From a bacterium (GTDB taxonomy: Bacteria > Myxococcota_A > UBA9042): DNA of 35,162 bases. A model generated the notes under the pieces. The model saw nothing but the letters and a program-made list of their open reading frames with translations. It had not been told where the DNA came from and made no database searches. The DNA lies in NCBI GenBank assembly GCA_030425545.1, contig JAUIAC010000031.1:1-35162 (forward strand). The letters run 5' to 3'. Below, one piece after another: positions 1 to 7,940 of this stretch. Numbering within the stretch: the stretch's first letter is position 1; every line of letters begins with the position of its first letter. The translations under genes and the position numbers were made by a program.

Positions 1-44
1 AGGTGTCGGGCGCGGAGGTGTCGGGCGCGGAGGTGTCGGGCGCG
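1..44. repeat. 15-bp tandem repeat inside the ATPase gene
   Basis: Nearly three copies of the unit AGGTGTCGGGCGCGG start at the first base of the window. Read on the minus strand in the ATPase frame they encode repeated Ser-Ala-Pro-Asp-Thr, a low-complexity acidic insertion in the nucleotide-binding domain after the AGEG loop. Because the array touches the window edge its true copy number is unknown. A 15-bp unit keeps the reading frame when copies are gained or lost. Confidence 0.85.
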
Positions 45-2134
45 TCTGCGTCCCCGGCCGGAGCCGCCGACCCGTGACGCCACACCGCCACGACGCTGCG
101 CGCCGCCGCGTGGGACTCGGCGACGAAGGGCGTCGCCTCTGCCGACAAGCCCCAGCCGCGGCGGCGGCTCGCGCTCAGCGCGAGCGCGCTCAGTCGCAAC
201 CCGCGGGCGACGCCGTCGATGCCCTCTCCTGCCCACGTCCGCACGCGCTCCGGCGTCTGGGGCGGCGCGCCGCGCCGCGCCTCGAGCCAGCGCGTGAGCC
301 CCCGCGCGACGGGGTGGCGGCTGGTGTGCTCGATGTCGTGGAGGGCCGCCTGCAGCTCGGCCCGGCCGGCGTCCGCCCTGGACGAGGGTCCCGTGAGGTC
401 CGGCGCCCACCACTCCGCCACGACGTTGGGTCGCCCCTCTGTGAGAGTGCCCGTCTTGTCGAAGACCACGGTGCGAACCTGGGCGAGGCGGTCGATGACC
501 GAGGGCTCCCGTACCAACACCCCCTCGCGCGCCGCCGCCGCGATGGTCAGCGCCGCCGTCACCGGCGTCGCCAGGCCAATGGCGCAGGGGCAGGCCACGA
601 TGAGCACCGTCATGGCCACACGCAGGCCCTCCCCGACGTCGACCTGCCAGGCCCACCACCCAAAGGCCCCGAGCGCGACCGCGATCACCGTCGCGGTGAA
701 GCCCGCGCCAAGCCGGTCGGCCAGCATGGGCGTTCGCCGCAACCCCGCGCCACCGGTGGGGTGCGCCTGGCCCTCGTCGAGGCGCACGGCCGGCCCCAGC
801 GCCTCGACCTCGAGCGCGTCGTCGACCGCTCTGGCCCCGGCGGGGAGCGCCGCTCCGACGGCCAGCTCGCGCGGCGCCTCCTCACCCGTGGTCACCTGCA
901 GGTCGACCGCCGCCGGTCCCGCGACGAGCCGGCTCTCACAGGGCACGCCCTGCCCCGGCAGGACGCGGAGGCGGTCGCCGACGACCACGGACTCCGGCGC
1001 CAGCTCGACCCAGGCCCCGTCGCGCAAGACCTGCACCAGCTGAGGCATCGTCGCTGCGAGCAGCCTGGCCCGCGCGACCGCCCGCTCGACGGCGCGGGTC
1101 TGAAAGAAGCGGCCGACCAGGAGCGCGAACACCAGGACGGTCAACGAGTCGAAGTAGAGCTCGTGCCACCGGCCGCGCACGGTCTGGACCGCGGAGTAAC
1201 ACCACGCCGCCGCGACGCCGAGGCCGATGGGCAGATCGAGGCTCACCAGCCCCGCGCGCAGCGCCGCCAGCGCGTTGGCGAAGAAGACGCGCCCCGGCAC
1301 GAGCACGCTGACCGTGGCCAGGGCCAGGGAGAACCAGCCGAAGAGCGCGGCGTAGCGGCCCGCCTCCAGCCCCGTGTAGTAGGGGAGCGTGAGCATCATC
1401 GTGTTGCCGGCAATGGCGCCGGCGATGGCGAGGTTCACCAGCTCCTTGCGCCCGCCCGAGGCCTGGTCGCGCTGCTGCCCGGGGAGCGCGACGCCGTAGC
1501 CGAACTGGCCGATGCCGACCGCGAAGTCCGCGAGCGCTGTGCTCGCGTCGAAGCGGAGGAAGACCTCGCGGCGCATGAGGTCGACGTGGACCTCGCGCAC
1601 GCCCGGGTGCTTCTTGCCGACCTCTTCGATGACCCAGGCGCACGCCACGCAGGTCATGCCGTCGACGGCCCACGTGGTCTCGTGGCCAGCGACCTGCGCG
1701 TCACCGTCCGTGAAGCGGAGCGGCTGACAGTGGTGGCTGCGGTACGCGTCGGTGTCGAGGTAGGCGTAGCGCTCACTGTCACGCGGCCGCGCGGCGACCC
1801 CCAGCAGCGCGTCGCGATCGACGTCGCGCACACGGTAGTAGTCGTCGAGCCCACCGGCCTGGAGCGCCGTGAACACGGTCTCGCAGCCCGCGCAGCAGAA
1901 CGACACCCCCGGCTCGACCGGGGCGCGGCAGTGACGACACACGGCGGCGTCGCCAGCGTCGACCGACAGCGCGTCGGGCGTGCCAGGACGAGCGTCGGGT
2001 GGTCGGGGCAAGACAGACGACAGGGGGCGCTCCTGGGCAGAGGTTGGCGCTGCGTCACACCGCGGCGGACGGTCGCAGCAGGGCCGGCCGACGGAGGACT
2101 CAGCTTCGGGGACCCTGCCGCGCCGCCGTCGCAC
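1..2134 (-). CDS. Copper-translocating P-type ATPase, CcoI/FixI-like (3' end outside window)
   Basis: Membrane P1B-type ATPase, probably exporting Cu(I) for cytochrome oxidase maturation or copper homeostasis. Residue numbers assume the GTG at 2134, which follows an in-frame stop at once. A Cys-rich N-terminal metal-binding domain (CRHC, then FCCAGCE) is followed by a heavy-metal-associated domain with GMTCVACAW (C162, C165), then membrane segments. The actuator TTGEE lies near 880-895, the CPC ion-binding motif near residues 515-517 and the phosphorylation motif DKTGT at D559. The SRHPVA nucleotide-binding motif and an AGEG loop follow. The frame is open throughout and runs off the window inside the N-domain, so the GDGxND hinge and last helices are not visible. 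The two Cys-rich modules and the CxxCAW motif favour CcoI/FixI over plain CopA (family knowledge). The start is uncertain: no good ribosome-binding site is seen, and the GTG at 1942, right at CRHC, is an alternative. The gene is divergent from the exported protein at 2294. Confidence 0.9.
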   Translation of the reverse strand, partial: MRRRRGRVPEAESSVGRPCCDRPPRCDAAPTSAQERPLSSVLPRPPDARPGTPDALSVDAGDAAVCRHCRAPVEPGVSFCCAGCETVFTALQAGGLDDYYRVRDVDRDALLGVAARPRDSERYAYLDTDAYRSHHCQPLRFTDGDAQVAGHETTWAVDGMTCVACAWVIEEVGKKHPGVREVHVDLMRREVFLRFDASTALADFAVGIGQFGYGVALPGQQRDQASGGRKELVNLAIAGAIAGNTMMLTLPYYTGLEAGRYAALFGWFSLALATVSVLVPGRVFFANALAALRAGLVSLDLPIGLGVAAAWCYSAVQTVRGRWHELYFDSLTVLVFALLVGRFFQTRAVERAVARARLLAATMPQLVQVLRDGAWVELAPESVVVGDRLRVLPGQGVPCESRLVAGPAAVDLQVTTGEEAPRELAVGAALPAGARAVDDALEVEALGPAVRLDEGQAHPTGGAGLRRTPMLADRLGAGFTATVIAVALGAFGWWAWQVDVGEGLRVAMTVLIVACPCAIGLATPVTAALTIAAAAREGVLVREPSVIDRLAQVRTVVFDKTGTLTEGRPNVVAEWWAPDLTGPSSRADAGRAELQAALHDIEHTSRHPVARGLTRWLEARRGAPPQTPERVRTWAGEGIDGVARGLRLSALALSASRRRGWGLSAEATPFVAESHAAARSVVAVWRHGSAAPAGDADAPDTSAPDTSAPDT

Positions 2135-2140
2135 ACGCTA

Positions 2141-2155
2141 GTCCGTTTGGCGGAC
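2141..2155. promoter_or_regulatory. Short inverted repeat between divergent genes
   Basis: GTCCG-TTTGG-CGGAC is a perfect 5-bp inverted repeat with a 5-nt spacer, lying directly upstream of the ATPase reading frame and about 150 bp upstream of the exported protein. It could be an operator for a metal-responsive regulator or a chance hairpin. No CueR-type or other named site is recognised. Confidence 0.25.
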
Positions 2156-2293
2156 AGAATAAGGAATGGTTTGCAATCTCGGCTCGTCCCGCGCTTTCAT
2201 GGGCTCATGTCGACGACAACCAAGCTCCCCTTTCGCAGCCCCGAGCGGCGCCGCCTGCGCGCGCGAGCGGCTCGCCACAAGGGGACATGCCCC

Positions 2294-3964
2294 GTGCGCA
2301 GGTCACCTTACTCCCCCGGCCTCGTCGGACTGGCTGGTGTCGCCCTCGTGCTGCTCGGCGCACACGTGCCCGCGAGCGCCAGGGCACAGGCGGCCGCCCG
2401 GCCGAGTCAGCCCAAAGAGACGTTCACGCCACAGGGCGAGTTCGCCATTGGCCTGGTCGGCACCACGTCGCGAAGGAACGCGGCCGGCGCGCTGAGCCTG
2501 GTCGGCGACATCAAGATGTCGCCCGCGTTGTCGCTGCGGCTGGGCGTGGCCGGGGTGTCCGACGCGCTGGGCGAACCGCCCTTGGCCACCTTCGGCGCGG
2601 GCTACGACGGCGAGAACCTCGCCTTCCGCCTGCAGCTGCTCATCTCCAGGAGCGAAGGCCTGTTGCCGGTGCCCGGTCTCGCGCTGCGCGTCGGTCCCAA
2701 GCGCCTGCACGTCGTCGTTCGAGCGCTCGACCCGGGCCTTGTTCCGGGCCCGATGGAGCTGGTTTTCGTCGGCGTCCGGGGAGATCTGGGCCGTGTGACG
2801 ATCTCGACCGGCTACGCTCGCACCGTGGTGGACTCGTCTCAGCTCCACGTCGCGACGGCTGTCCGACTGGGCAGGGTCCGCGTCGGCGCGCTCCTCGGCG
2901 TCGGCCCCGGCTCGCGCGCCAAGCACATCACCGCCACGGGCGGCCTGAGCGTGACGGTCCCGTTCGGTCCAGAAGAGACGCTCGAGACCGGGGCCACGGC
3001 CGCCCCAGCCAGGCCGGTTCGCGCGCTCCGCCCGCAAGCCGTGGCCTGGCCGCGGACCGACAACGTCCTCGCGCCCGGGCGGACCTTCCTGCAGAAGCTG
3101 GGGACGCTCCGGGGGGCGCCGTCGACCCGCCCGCCCGCCCGCCTGAGCCTGTGCATCGTCGACGAGCACAAGGTGATCGAGGGGATCCCCTTCGCCCACA
3201 TCAGCTGTGACACGGACCTGCCGGCGACGTCGCCGACGGCCTGGCGCACGGGGTGCTATGTGACCCTGCCCAGCGGCGTCTGGCGGCTGGCACGATGCCC
3301 GAGTCAGGACAGCTCCCCCCCCGCGCCCCCTTCGCTCATCGTGCCTTCGGGCCGCCCGCCAACCAGCGCGCGCTTCGCCGTGTGGCACAGCGGCAGTCGC
3401 GTGCGGCGCAGGTTCACCCTCAAGCGCGGCGTGGTGTCGGCGGTGTGTCAGCACTTCGACTTCGACGCCCCCGAGGTGCGCTGTGTGGCCACTGGCTTGG
3501 GGCTGGTGTGGTCCGCGCGCTACTGGCCGGTGGAGGCCGGCGCGCCCAAGCCCAACGCGCCGCCCCGCCCTGCCGAGCCAGCGGTGCTCACCCTCGCCGT
3601 GAGCGAAGGGCCCACGTCGGCACCCGTGCACCTGCAGGTGGACAGCACCACGTCGGCTGCGTGCTACCTGTCCGCCAACTGCGCCGCCCATGGGCACTGC
3701 ACGTTGCGCGGCGGGACCTGCGTCGCGGCGAGCGCCAAGGGCTGCCGGGACAGCATGACCTGCCGGCGCCACGGCAAGTGTGACCCCCTCGGCGGCATGT
3801 GTGTGGCGACCAACGACGTCGACTGCGCGGCGTCCACGGGCTGCGACCGCCACGGGCGCTGTGTCCACCGCCTGCGTCGGTGCGTGCGCCCCCCCAAGCC
3901 GTCGGCGGTGCCCTTGAGCGGTTCGGCGACGCCCGTGACCGCGTCGCCTCCCGCGGCCAGGTGA
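2294..3964 (+). CDS. Exported protein with three C-terminal cysteine repeats
   Basis: Predicted secreted or outer-surface protein of about 556 residues, function unknown. I chose the GTG at 2294 because it is preceded by an AAGGGGA-type ribosome-binding site and gives a compact signal peptide: two Arg, a hydrophobic stretch GLVGLAGVALVLLGAHV, then an ARA cleavage site. An upstream in-frame ATG at 2207 lacks such a site. The middle of the protein has beta-strand-like alternation. The C-terminus carries three tandem modules with the spacing C-x5-C-x5-C-x6-C (for example CYLSANCAAHGHC), one after another near 3660-3890, followed by a Pro/Ser/Thr-rich tail. Such short cysteine repeats are frequent in myxobacterial exported proteins (family knowledge). 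It is convergent with the NtrC-type regulator, only 36 bp apart. No enzymatic motif was found. Confidence 0.75.
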   Translation: MRRSPYSPGLVGLAGVALVLLGAHVPASARAQAAARPSQPKETFTPQGEFAIGLVGTTSRRNAAGALSLVGDIKMSPALSLRLGVAGVSDALGEPPLATFGAGYDGENLAFRLQLLISRSEGLLPVPGLALRVGPKRLHVVVRALDPGLVPGPMELVFVGVRGDLGRVTISTGYARTVVDSSQLHVATAVRLGRVRVGALLGVGPGSRAKHITATGGLSVTVPFGPEETLETGATAAPARPVRALRPQAVAWPRTDNVLAPGRTFLQKLGTLRGAPSTRPPARLSLCIVDEHKVIEGIPFAHISCDTDLPATSPTAWRTGCYVTLPSGVWRLARCPSQDSSPPAPPSLIVPSGRPPTSARFAVWHSGSRVRRRFTLKRGVVSAVCQHFDFDAPEVRCVATGLGLVWSARYWPVEAGAPKPNAPPRPAEPAVLTLAVSEGPTSAPVHLQVDSTTSAACYLSANCAAHGHCTLRGGTCVAASAKGCRDSMTCRRHGKCDPLGGMCVATNDVDCAASTGCDRHGRCVHRLRRCVRPPKPSAVPLSGSATPVTASPPAAR

Positions 3965-4000
3965 GGGTGGAGCCACCGCTTCGCCGCGTCAGCGCTGGCG

Positions 4001-5356
4001 TCAGAGCCCGAACTTGTCGACGCGATACCGCATCTGGTCGCGGCTGATCCCCAGCAGCTTGGCCGCGCGCGTGCGGTTGCCGCCGGTGCGCGCCAGGGCC
4101 TGACGGACGAAGTCCTGCTCGACGGCCTCGAGGTCGATGCCGGACTCGGGCAGGACGAAGCCGTCGTCCGCGCCGCCCGTGGCGCCCAGGAGCATCATGA
4201 AGTCCTCGATGCCGAGCTCGTCGCCGTCGGCCAGCAGCATCGCGCGCTCGACCGCGTTCTTGAGCTCGCGGATGTTGCCGGGCCAGTCGTAGCCCACCAG
4301 CGCGTCCATGGTCGCGGGGCTGACACCGCGGATGCGCTTGCGGAACTCTTCGTTGAAGCGGTCGATGAAGGCGTGGATCAAGATCGGCACGTCGCCGGTG
4401 CGCGATCTCAGGGTGGGCAGCTCGATGGGGAGCACGCGCAGGCGGTAGTAGAGATCCTCGCGGAAGCGGCCGGCCTTCACCTCGGCCTGCAGGTCCCGGT
4501 TGGTCGCGGCGATGACCCGCACGTCGACCTTGACGTCTTCGGCGCCGCCCACGCGCTTGAAGCTCTTCTCCTCCAAAAAGCGCAACAGCTTGGCCTGGAA
4601 CGAGGGCGCCGTCTCGCCAATCTCGTCGAGGAAGACCGTGCCGCCGTCCGCCTGCTCGAGGAGCCCCCGCTTGCGCTTGCGCGCGTCCGTGAACGCCCCT
4701 GCCTCGTGCCCGAAGAGCTCGCTCTCGAGCAGGGTCTCCTGAATCGCCGAGCAGGTGATGTTCATGAAGGGCCGGGCGGCCCGGTCCGAGTTGTAGTGGA
4801 TCGCCTTGGCCGCCAGGTCCTTGCCGGTGCCGGACTCGCCCGTGAGGAGGATGGTGCTCGCCCGCGTGGCGGCGATCTTGCGCATCAAGCGCTTGACCCG
4901 CTGCATCGGCACCGAGTCTCCGATGATCCGGCTGAAGTCGTAGGGCGCCGAGCTCGACGCGCGGAGGGTGCGGACCTCGTCGCGCAGCCGACGCGTCTCC
5001 AGCGCCTTGTCGACGAGCAGCACCAGCTCGTCGAGGTTCAGCGGCTTCACCACGTAGTGATAAGCGCCCTCGCGCATGGCCGCGACGGCGCGCTCCACGC
5101 TCGAGTGCCCTGTCATCAGCAGCACGGGCACCTCGGGCATGCGCTGCCGAAAGTCGCGCAGCAGGTCCATGCCGGTCATGTCTGGGAGCTGGTAGTCGAG
5201 CAGGACCAGATCCGGCCGCTCCTCCGCGACCAGCGCGAGCGCGGTGGTGCCGTCCTCGGCGTCCACGACGGCGTGCCCCTCTTCGGTCAGCCGCTCGCTC
5301 AGCGACCACCGGATCAGGGCTTCGTCGTCAATGACCAGGATGCTGCTGGCTGGCAT
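4001..5356 (-). CDS. NtrC-family sigma-54-dependent response regulator
   Basis: Cytoplasmic transcription activator of 451 residues with the standard three-part layout. The receiver domain (about 1-120) has the acidic pair D10/D11 and phospho-acceptor D54. The central AAA+ domain (about 140-385) has Walker A GESGTGKD at 173-180, the sigma-54 contact loop GAFTDA at 220-225 and Walker B GGTVFLDEI. A Fis-type helix-turn-helix ends the protein (GGNRTRAAKLLGIS). The loop is GAFTDA rather than the textbook GAFTGA, with Asp at the fifth position. From memory this variant occurs in other NtrC-type proteins, so loss of function is not implied. The start ATG has a GGAG 8 nt upstream. It follows the stand-alone receiver gene on the same strand and is divergent from the kinase, the likely phosphodonor. 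The sigma-54 promoter at 7867 is its most obvious candidate target (inference). Confidence 0.96.
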   Translation of the reverse strand: MPASSILVIDDEALIRWSLSERLTEEGHAVVDAEDGTTALALVAEERPDLVLLDYQLPDMTGMDLLRDFRQRMPEVPVLLMTGHSSVERAVAAMREGAYHYVVKPLNLDELVLLVDKALETRRLRDEVRTLRASSSAPYDFSRIIGDSVPMQRVKRLMRKIAATRASTILLTGESGTGKDLAAKAIHYNSDRAARPFMNITCSAIQETLLESELFGHEAGAFTDARKRKRGLLEQADGGTVFLDEIGETAPSFQAKLLRFLEEKSFKRVGGAEDVKVDVRVIAATNRDLQAEVKAGRFREDLYYRLRVLPIELPTLRSRTGDVPILIHAFIDRFNEEFRKRIRGVSPATMDALVGYDWPGNIRELKNAVERAMLLADGDELGIEDFMMLLGATGGADDGFVLPESGIDLEAVEQDFVRQALARTGGNRTRAAKLLGISRDQMRYRVDKFGL

Positions 5357-5510
5357 CGCACACGCTCCGCGGGGACCACGGCGCGGTTGTCGACGCTGGC
5401 GGCGCGCGCGTCAAGGGAGGCTGGGTCGGCGTGCCCCCGCCGCGACACATGGCCGAGGCCGTGCGCGCCCTGGAGCCCGCCCCGCGCGCGCCCGAAAAGG
5501 CACAGGCGAG

Positions 5511-5882
5511 TCAGTGCAGGACGTCCCGTTGCGCCGCCACGACCATCCGCGTGAGCTCTTCCACGTCGAAGGGCTTGCGCAGAAAGCCGCGGGCCCCCAT
5601 GGCCACGGCCTCGTCGGCCATATCGTCGTTGCCGTGGGCGGTGATCATGATCACCGCGACGCCGGGGTGACTGCGCTGAAACTCCGCGAGCAAGACCAGA
5701 CCGTCCGCGTCGGGCAGCTTCACGTCGAGCACCACGACCCCGACCGTGGCGTCGAGCCTCGCGCGGGCCTCCGCACCGGAGCCGACCTCAACCACGTTCA
5801 GCCCCTCCTGACGGAGCCGCTCGCCCAAGGACCAGCGGATCAGATATTCATCGTCCACAACCAACACCACAGTACGCTCCAC
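5511..5882 (-). CDS. Stand-alone response regulator receiver protein
   Basis: CheY-like protein of 123 residues with no output domain. The conserved receiver residues are all present: D10/D11, phospho-acceptor D53 (VVVLDVKLP), T81 (MITAHG) and K103 (RKPF). The start is a GTG preceded by GAGAGA. Its N-terminus is very like that of the neighbouring NtrC-type regulator: both read DDExLIRWSLxERLxxEG. The two receivers therefore probably arose by duplication. It lies 154 bp upstream of that regulator on the same strand and is divergent from the histidine kinase. It may act as a phosphate sink, an intermediate phospho-carrier or a competitor for the kinase (inference). Confidence 0.93.
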   Translation of the reverse strand: MERTVVLVVDDEYLIRWSLGERLRQEGLNVVEVGSGAEARARLDATVGVVVLDVKLPDADGLVLLAEFQRSHPGVAVIMITAHGNDDMADEAVAMGARGFLRKPFDVEELTRMVVAAQRDVLH

Positions 5883-6216
5883 GGGACGATCTCTCGGCGC
5901 GACACGCTGCGTTCCTCTCCGGACTCGGGGAGGTGCACGAGGGCTCAGATGTTGTCAGTGTAGGGCCGCAACCGCGCGGTACAGGAAAAACTTTGCTGCG
6001 AGGGTGCCGCCATCAATATCAGGCTCGTCGGAGCAGCGCACGCGGGCTGAGCCACCCGGCCCATGCCACGAACCCGTTGAATTCGCTTGTGAGCCCGACA
6101 CCGTCGACGCGACAAACCCTGAGCCGACCTCGAAGACCCGGCCCGGCCGGCGATCGGTCCTGCGCGCCCTCGCGCCGCCCGACGCCCCTAACCCTCGCCC
6201 GCAGCAGGAGCCAGCC
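5883..6216. other. Divergent intergenic region between receiver and kinase genes
   Basis: 334 bp without a convincing gene. It must hold promoters for the kinase (+) and the receiver/NtrC pair (-). The AT-richest part is around 5988-6018. On the minus strand, 6012-5997 reads TGGCGGCACCCTCGCA, which has the GG-N10-GC spacing of a sigma-54 promoter but misses several consensus bases, so it is not called. No clear -35/-10 pair and no copy of the 7720/7743 palindrome were found. Confidence 0.5.
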
Positions 6217-7698
6217 ATGACCCCGTCGAAGACCCAACGCGTCGCCGCGCAGGCGAGGCGCCGCTTCCTCGACCTCACCGAGAGCCTCCTGGTGGTGCTC
6301 GACGACACCGGCGCCATCGCCCTGCTCAACCGCAGCGCGCGGGAGCTGCTCGGCTTCGAGGCCGGCTCCGAGGTGGGCGTCAGCTGGATCGCGCAGTGCG
6401 TGCCCAACCACGCGCGCGGCCACATCTCCCAGGTGTTCGACGCCGTGCTGGAGGCGGGTGACCACGACTTCGCGGTGGTCCACAGCCCCGTGATCGCGGC
6501 CGACGGCAGCCTCCGCACCATCGCCTGGCACAACACCGAGCTTCGCGACGACTGCGGCACGGTCATCGGCACCGTCAGCTCGGGCATGGACGTCACAGGG
6601 CAGCTGGCCGCGTCCGAGGCGCTTGACATGTCCCAGCGAGAGCTGAGCGAGATGAAGTACGCCCTGGACCAGGCGTCCATCGTCGCGATCACCGACGTGA
6701 AGGGGCGAATCACCTACTGCAACGACAAGTTCTGCGAGATCTCCGGCTACGCGCGCTCGGAGCTCATCGGCCAGGACCACCGCATCCTGAACTCCGGGTT
6801 GCACAGCAAGGCGTTCATTCGCGATCTGTGGGTCACCATCGCGCGGGGGTCGGTGTGGCGCGGCGAGATCCGCAACCACACCAAGACGGGCGAGATCTAC
6901 TGGGTCGACACCACCATCGTGCCCTTCCTCGACGACAAGGGACGCCCCTATCAATACGTGTCGATTCGGAACGACGTCACCGACCGCGTGCTGGCCGAGG
7001 CCAGCCTCCGGGAGCGGACCGCGCTGGCGCGCCTCGGCGAGATGGCGTCCGTCGTGGCCCACGAGGTCAAGAACCCCCTGGCGGGCATCGGCGGCGCGCT
7101 GCAGGTGATCGTGCGGCGGCTGCCGGAAGGCACCTCCGAGCGCGTGGTGATCGGCGACATCCTCAAGCGCATCGAGCTCTTGAACGAGACCATGGAAGAC
7201 CTGCTCGACTACGCCCGGCCGCGGACGCTGAAGGTCAGCGAGCTGCCGGTGGCGGCGCTGCTCGAGAGTGTCGTGGAGCAGGTCGGGCAGGATCCACGGC
7301 TGAAGCACGCGACGCTCACGGTCGACGTGACGCCACCGGACCTGACGGCGCCGCTCGACCAGCGCCACATGGCGGCCGCGCTGCTGAACCTGACCCTGAA
7401 CGCGGCCCAGGCGCTTGGCCAGCCGGGCAACGTGGTGCTCCGCGCGCAGCGGCGCGGGGACAGCTGCTGTATCGAGGTGGCTGACGACGGCCCCGGCGTC
7501 CCGGAGAAGCTCCGCGACCGCATCTTCGAGCCCTTCTTCACGACACGGCACACCGGGACCGGGCTGGGGCTGGCCATCGTCCGCCAGACGGCAGAGCGAC
7601 ATGGCGGGACCGTGGCGCTGCGCTGTCCGCCGCGTGGCGGGACCGTGGTGGAGCTGACGCTGCCGCTCACGGCGACCGACGGGCCCCAGGGCGGCTGA
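6217..7698 (+). CDS. NtrB-like sensor histidine kinase with two PAS domains
   Basis: Cytoplasmic sensor kinase of 493 residues with no transmembrane segment or signal peptide, so it should sense an internal or diffusible cue. PAS 1 spans about 15-125. PAS 2 spans about 145-265 and contains the NDKFCEISGY and WRGEIRNHTKTGEIYW stretches typical of PAS/PAC sensors. The HisKA dimerisation domain has phospho-acceptor H282 in VAHEVKNPLAG. The HATPase domain has N-box N391/N395 (LLNLTLNAAQ), G1 DDGPGVP, the F-box FEPFFTT and G2 GTGLGLAI. The HxxKNPL form of the H-box is the NtrB-type signature and fits pairing with an NtrC-family regulator. The ATG at 6217 has a CAGGAG site 6 nt upstream. It is divergent from its presumed partners and co-oriented with the sigma factor gene. 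Confidence 0.95.
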   Translation: MTPSKTQRVAAQARRRFLDLTESLLVVLDDTGAIALLNRSARELLGFEAGSEVGVSWIAQCVPNHARGHISQVFDAVLEAGDHDFAVVHSPVIAADGSLRTIAWHNTELRDDCGTVIGTVSSGMDVTGQLAASEALDMSQRELSEMKYALDQASIVAITDVKGRITYCNDKFCEISGYARSELIGQDHRILNSGLHSKAFIRDLWVTIARGSVWRGEIRNHTKTGEIYWVDTTIVPFLDDKGRPYQYVSIRNDVTDRVLAEASLRERTALARLGEMASVVAHEVKNPLAGIGGALQVIVRRLPEGTSERVVIGDILKRIELLNETMEDLLDYARPRTLKVSELPVAALLESVVEQVGQDPRLKHATLTVDVTPPDLTAPLDQRHMAAALLNLTLNAAQALGQPGNVVLRAQRRGDSCCIEVADDGPGVPEKLRDRIFEPFFTTRHTGTGLGLAIVRQTAERHGGTVALRCPPRGGTVVELTLPLTATDGPQGG

Positions 7699-7717
7699 GC
7701 GACCCGCGGTCGGCGGG

Positions 7718-7756
7718 GTGGGGAATATCCCCCGGCTGAGGTGGGGAATATCCCCC
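7718..7756. promoter_or_regulatory. Twin palindromes, candidate enhancer (upstream activating sequence)
   Basis: The 16-bp sequence GTGGGGAATATCCCCC occurs twice, at 7718-7733 and 7741-7756, exactly 23 bp apart (about two helical turns). Each copy contains the perfect inverted repeat GGGGA-ATA-TCCCC (7720-7732 and 7743-7755). Paired, helically phased dyads about 120-145 bp upstream of a sigma-54 promoter are what an NtrC-type activator binds. Binding by the regulator at 4001-5356 is inference. They begin 20 bp after the kinase stop codon, but no T-run follows, so a terminator role is unlikely. Confidence 0.75.
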
Positions 7757-7866
7757 AGTTCAAGGCGAGGCGCTGGCTTCGGTCGAGGGCGCGCGCTCAG
7801 GCAGGCGGCGTCCATCGCCCCAGGAATCAAGGCTTCCAGCGGAGAGGTTCAAGTCTTTTTTTGAGA

Positions 7867-7882
7867 TGGCACGGTCGTTGCT
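7867..7882 (+). promoter_or_regulatory. Sigma-54 (-24/-12) promoter of the RpoH-like gene
   Basis: TGGCACGGTCGTTGCT matches the sigma-54 consensus TGGCACG-N4-TTGC(A/T) at every specified base, with GG at 7868-7869 and GC at 7880-7881 separated by exactly 10 bp. A T7 tract (7856-7862) precedes it. Transcription should start near 7893, leaving a leader of about 48 nt before the sigma factor ATG at 7941. Confidence 0.88.
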
Positions 7883-7940
7883 TCTATTCCACGCGCCGGG
7901 CGGAACTCACCGCCGGCGAACGTGCCGCAGGAGCCGAACG

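Noticed and set aside
74..2206. Long open frame on the plus strand across the copper ATPase region
   Set aside because: It lies antisense to a gene with HMA, CPC and DKTGT motifs; its own translation is Arg/Ala/Gly-rich and motif-free. Such frames are common in very GC-rich DNA. Only the part after 2207/2294 is real.
2207..2293. Upstream ATG (2207) as start of the exported cysteine-repeat protein
   Set aside because: No ribosome-binding site, and it would place 29 Arg-rich residues before a complete signal peptide. The GTG at 2294 has a good site; 2207 remains possible.
4682..4699. GAFTDA instead of GAFTGA as a sign of an inactive activator
   Set aside because: From memory, Asp at this position occurs in other NtrC-family proteins, and Walker A, Walker B and the rest of the AAA+ domain are intact.
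4373..5554. Open frame on the plus strand opposite the NtrC-type regulator
   Set aside because: Antisense shadow of a well-conserved gene, with a His/Arg/Leu-rich composition and no recognisable domain.
5997..6012. Sigma-54-like promoter on the minus strand before the receiver gene
   Set aside because: TGGCGGCACCCTCGCA has the GG-N10-GC spacing but differs from consensus at several bases; GG and GC at this spacing are expected often by chance at this base composition.
7720..7755. The two GGGGAATATCCCC dyads as kinase-gene terminators
   Set aside because: Each would give only a 5-bp stem with a 3-nt loop and no following T-run. Exact duplication at helical spacing fits protein binding better.
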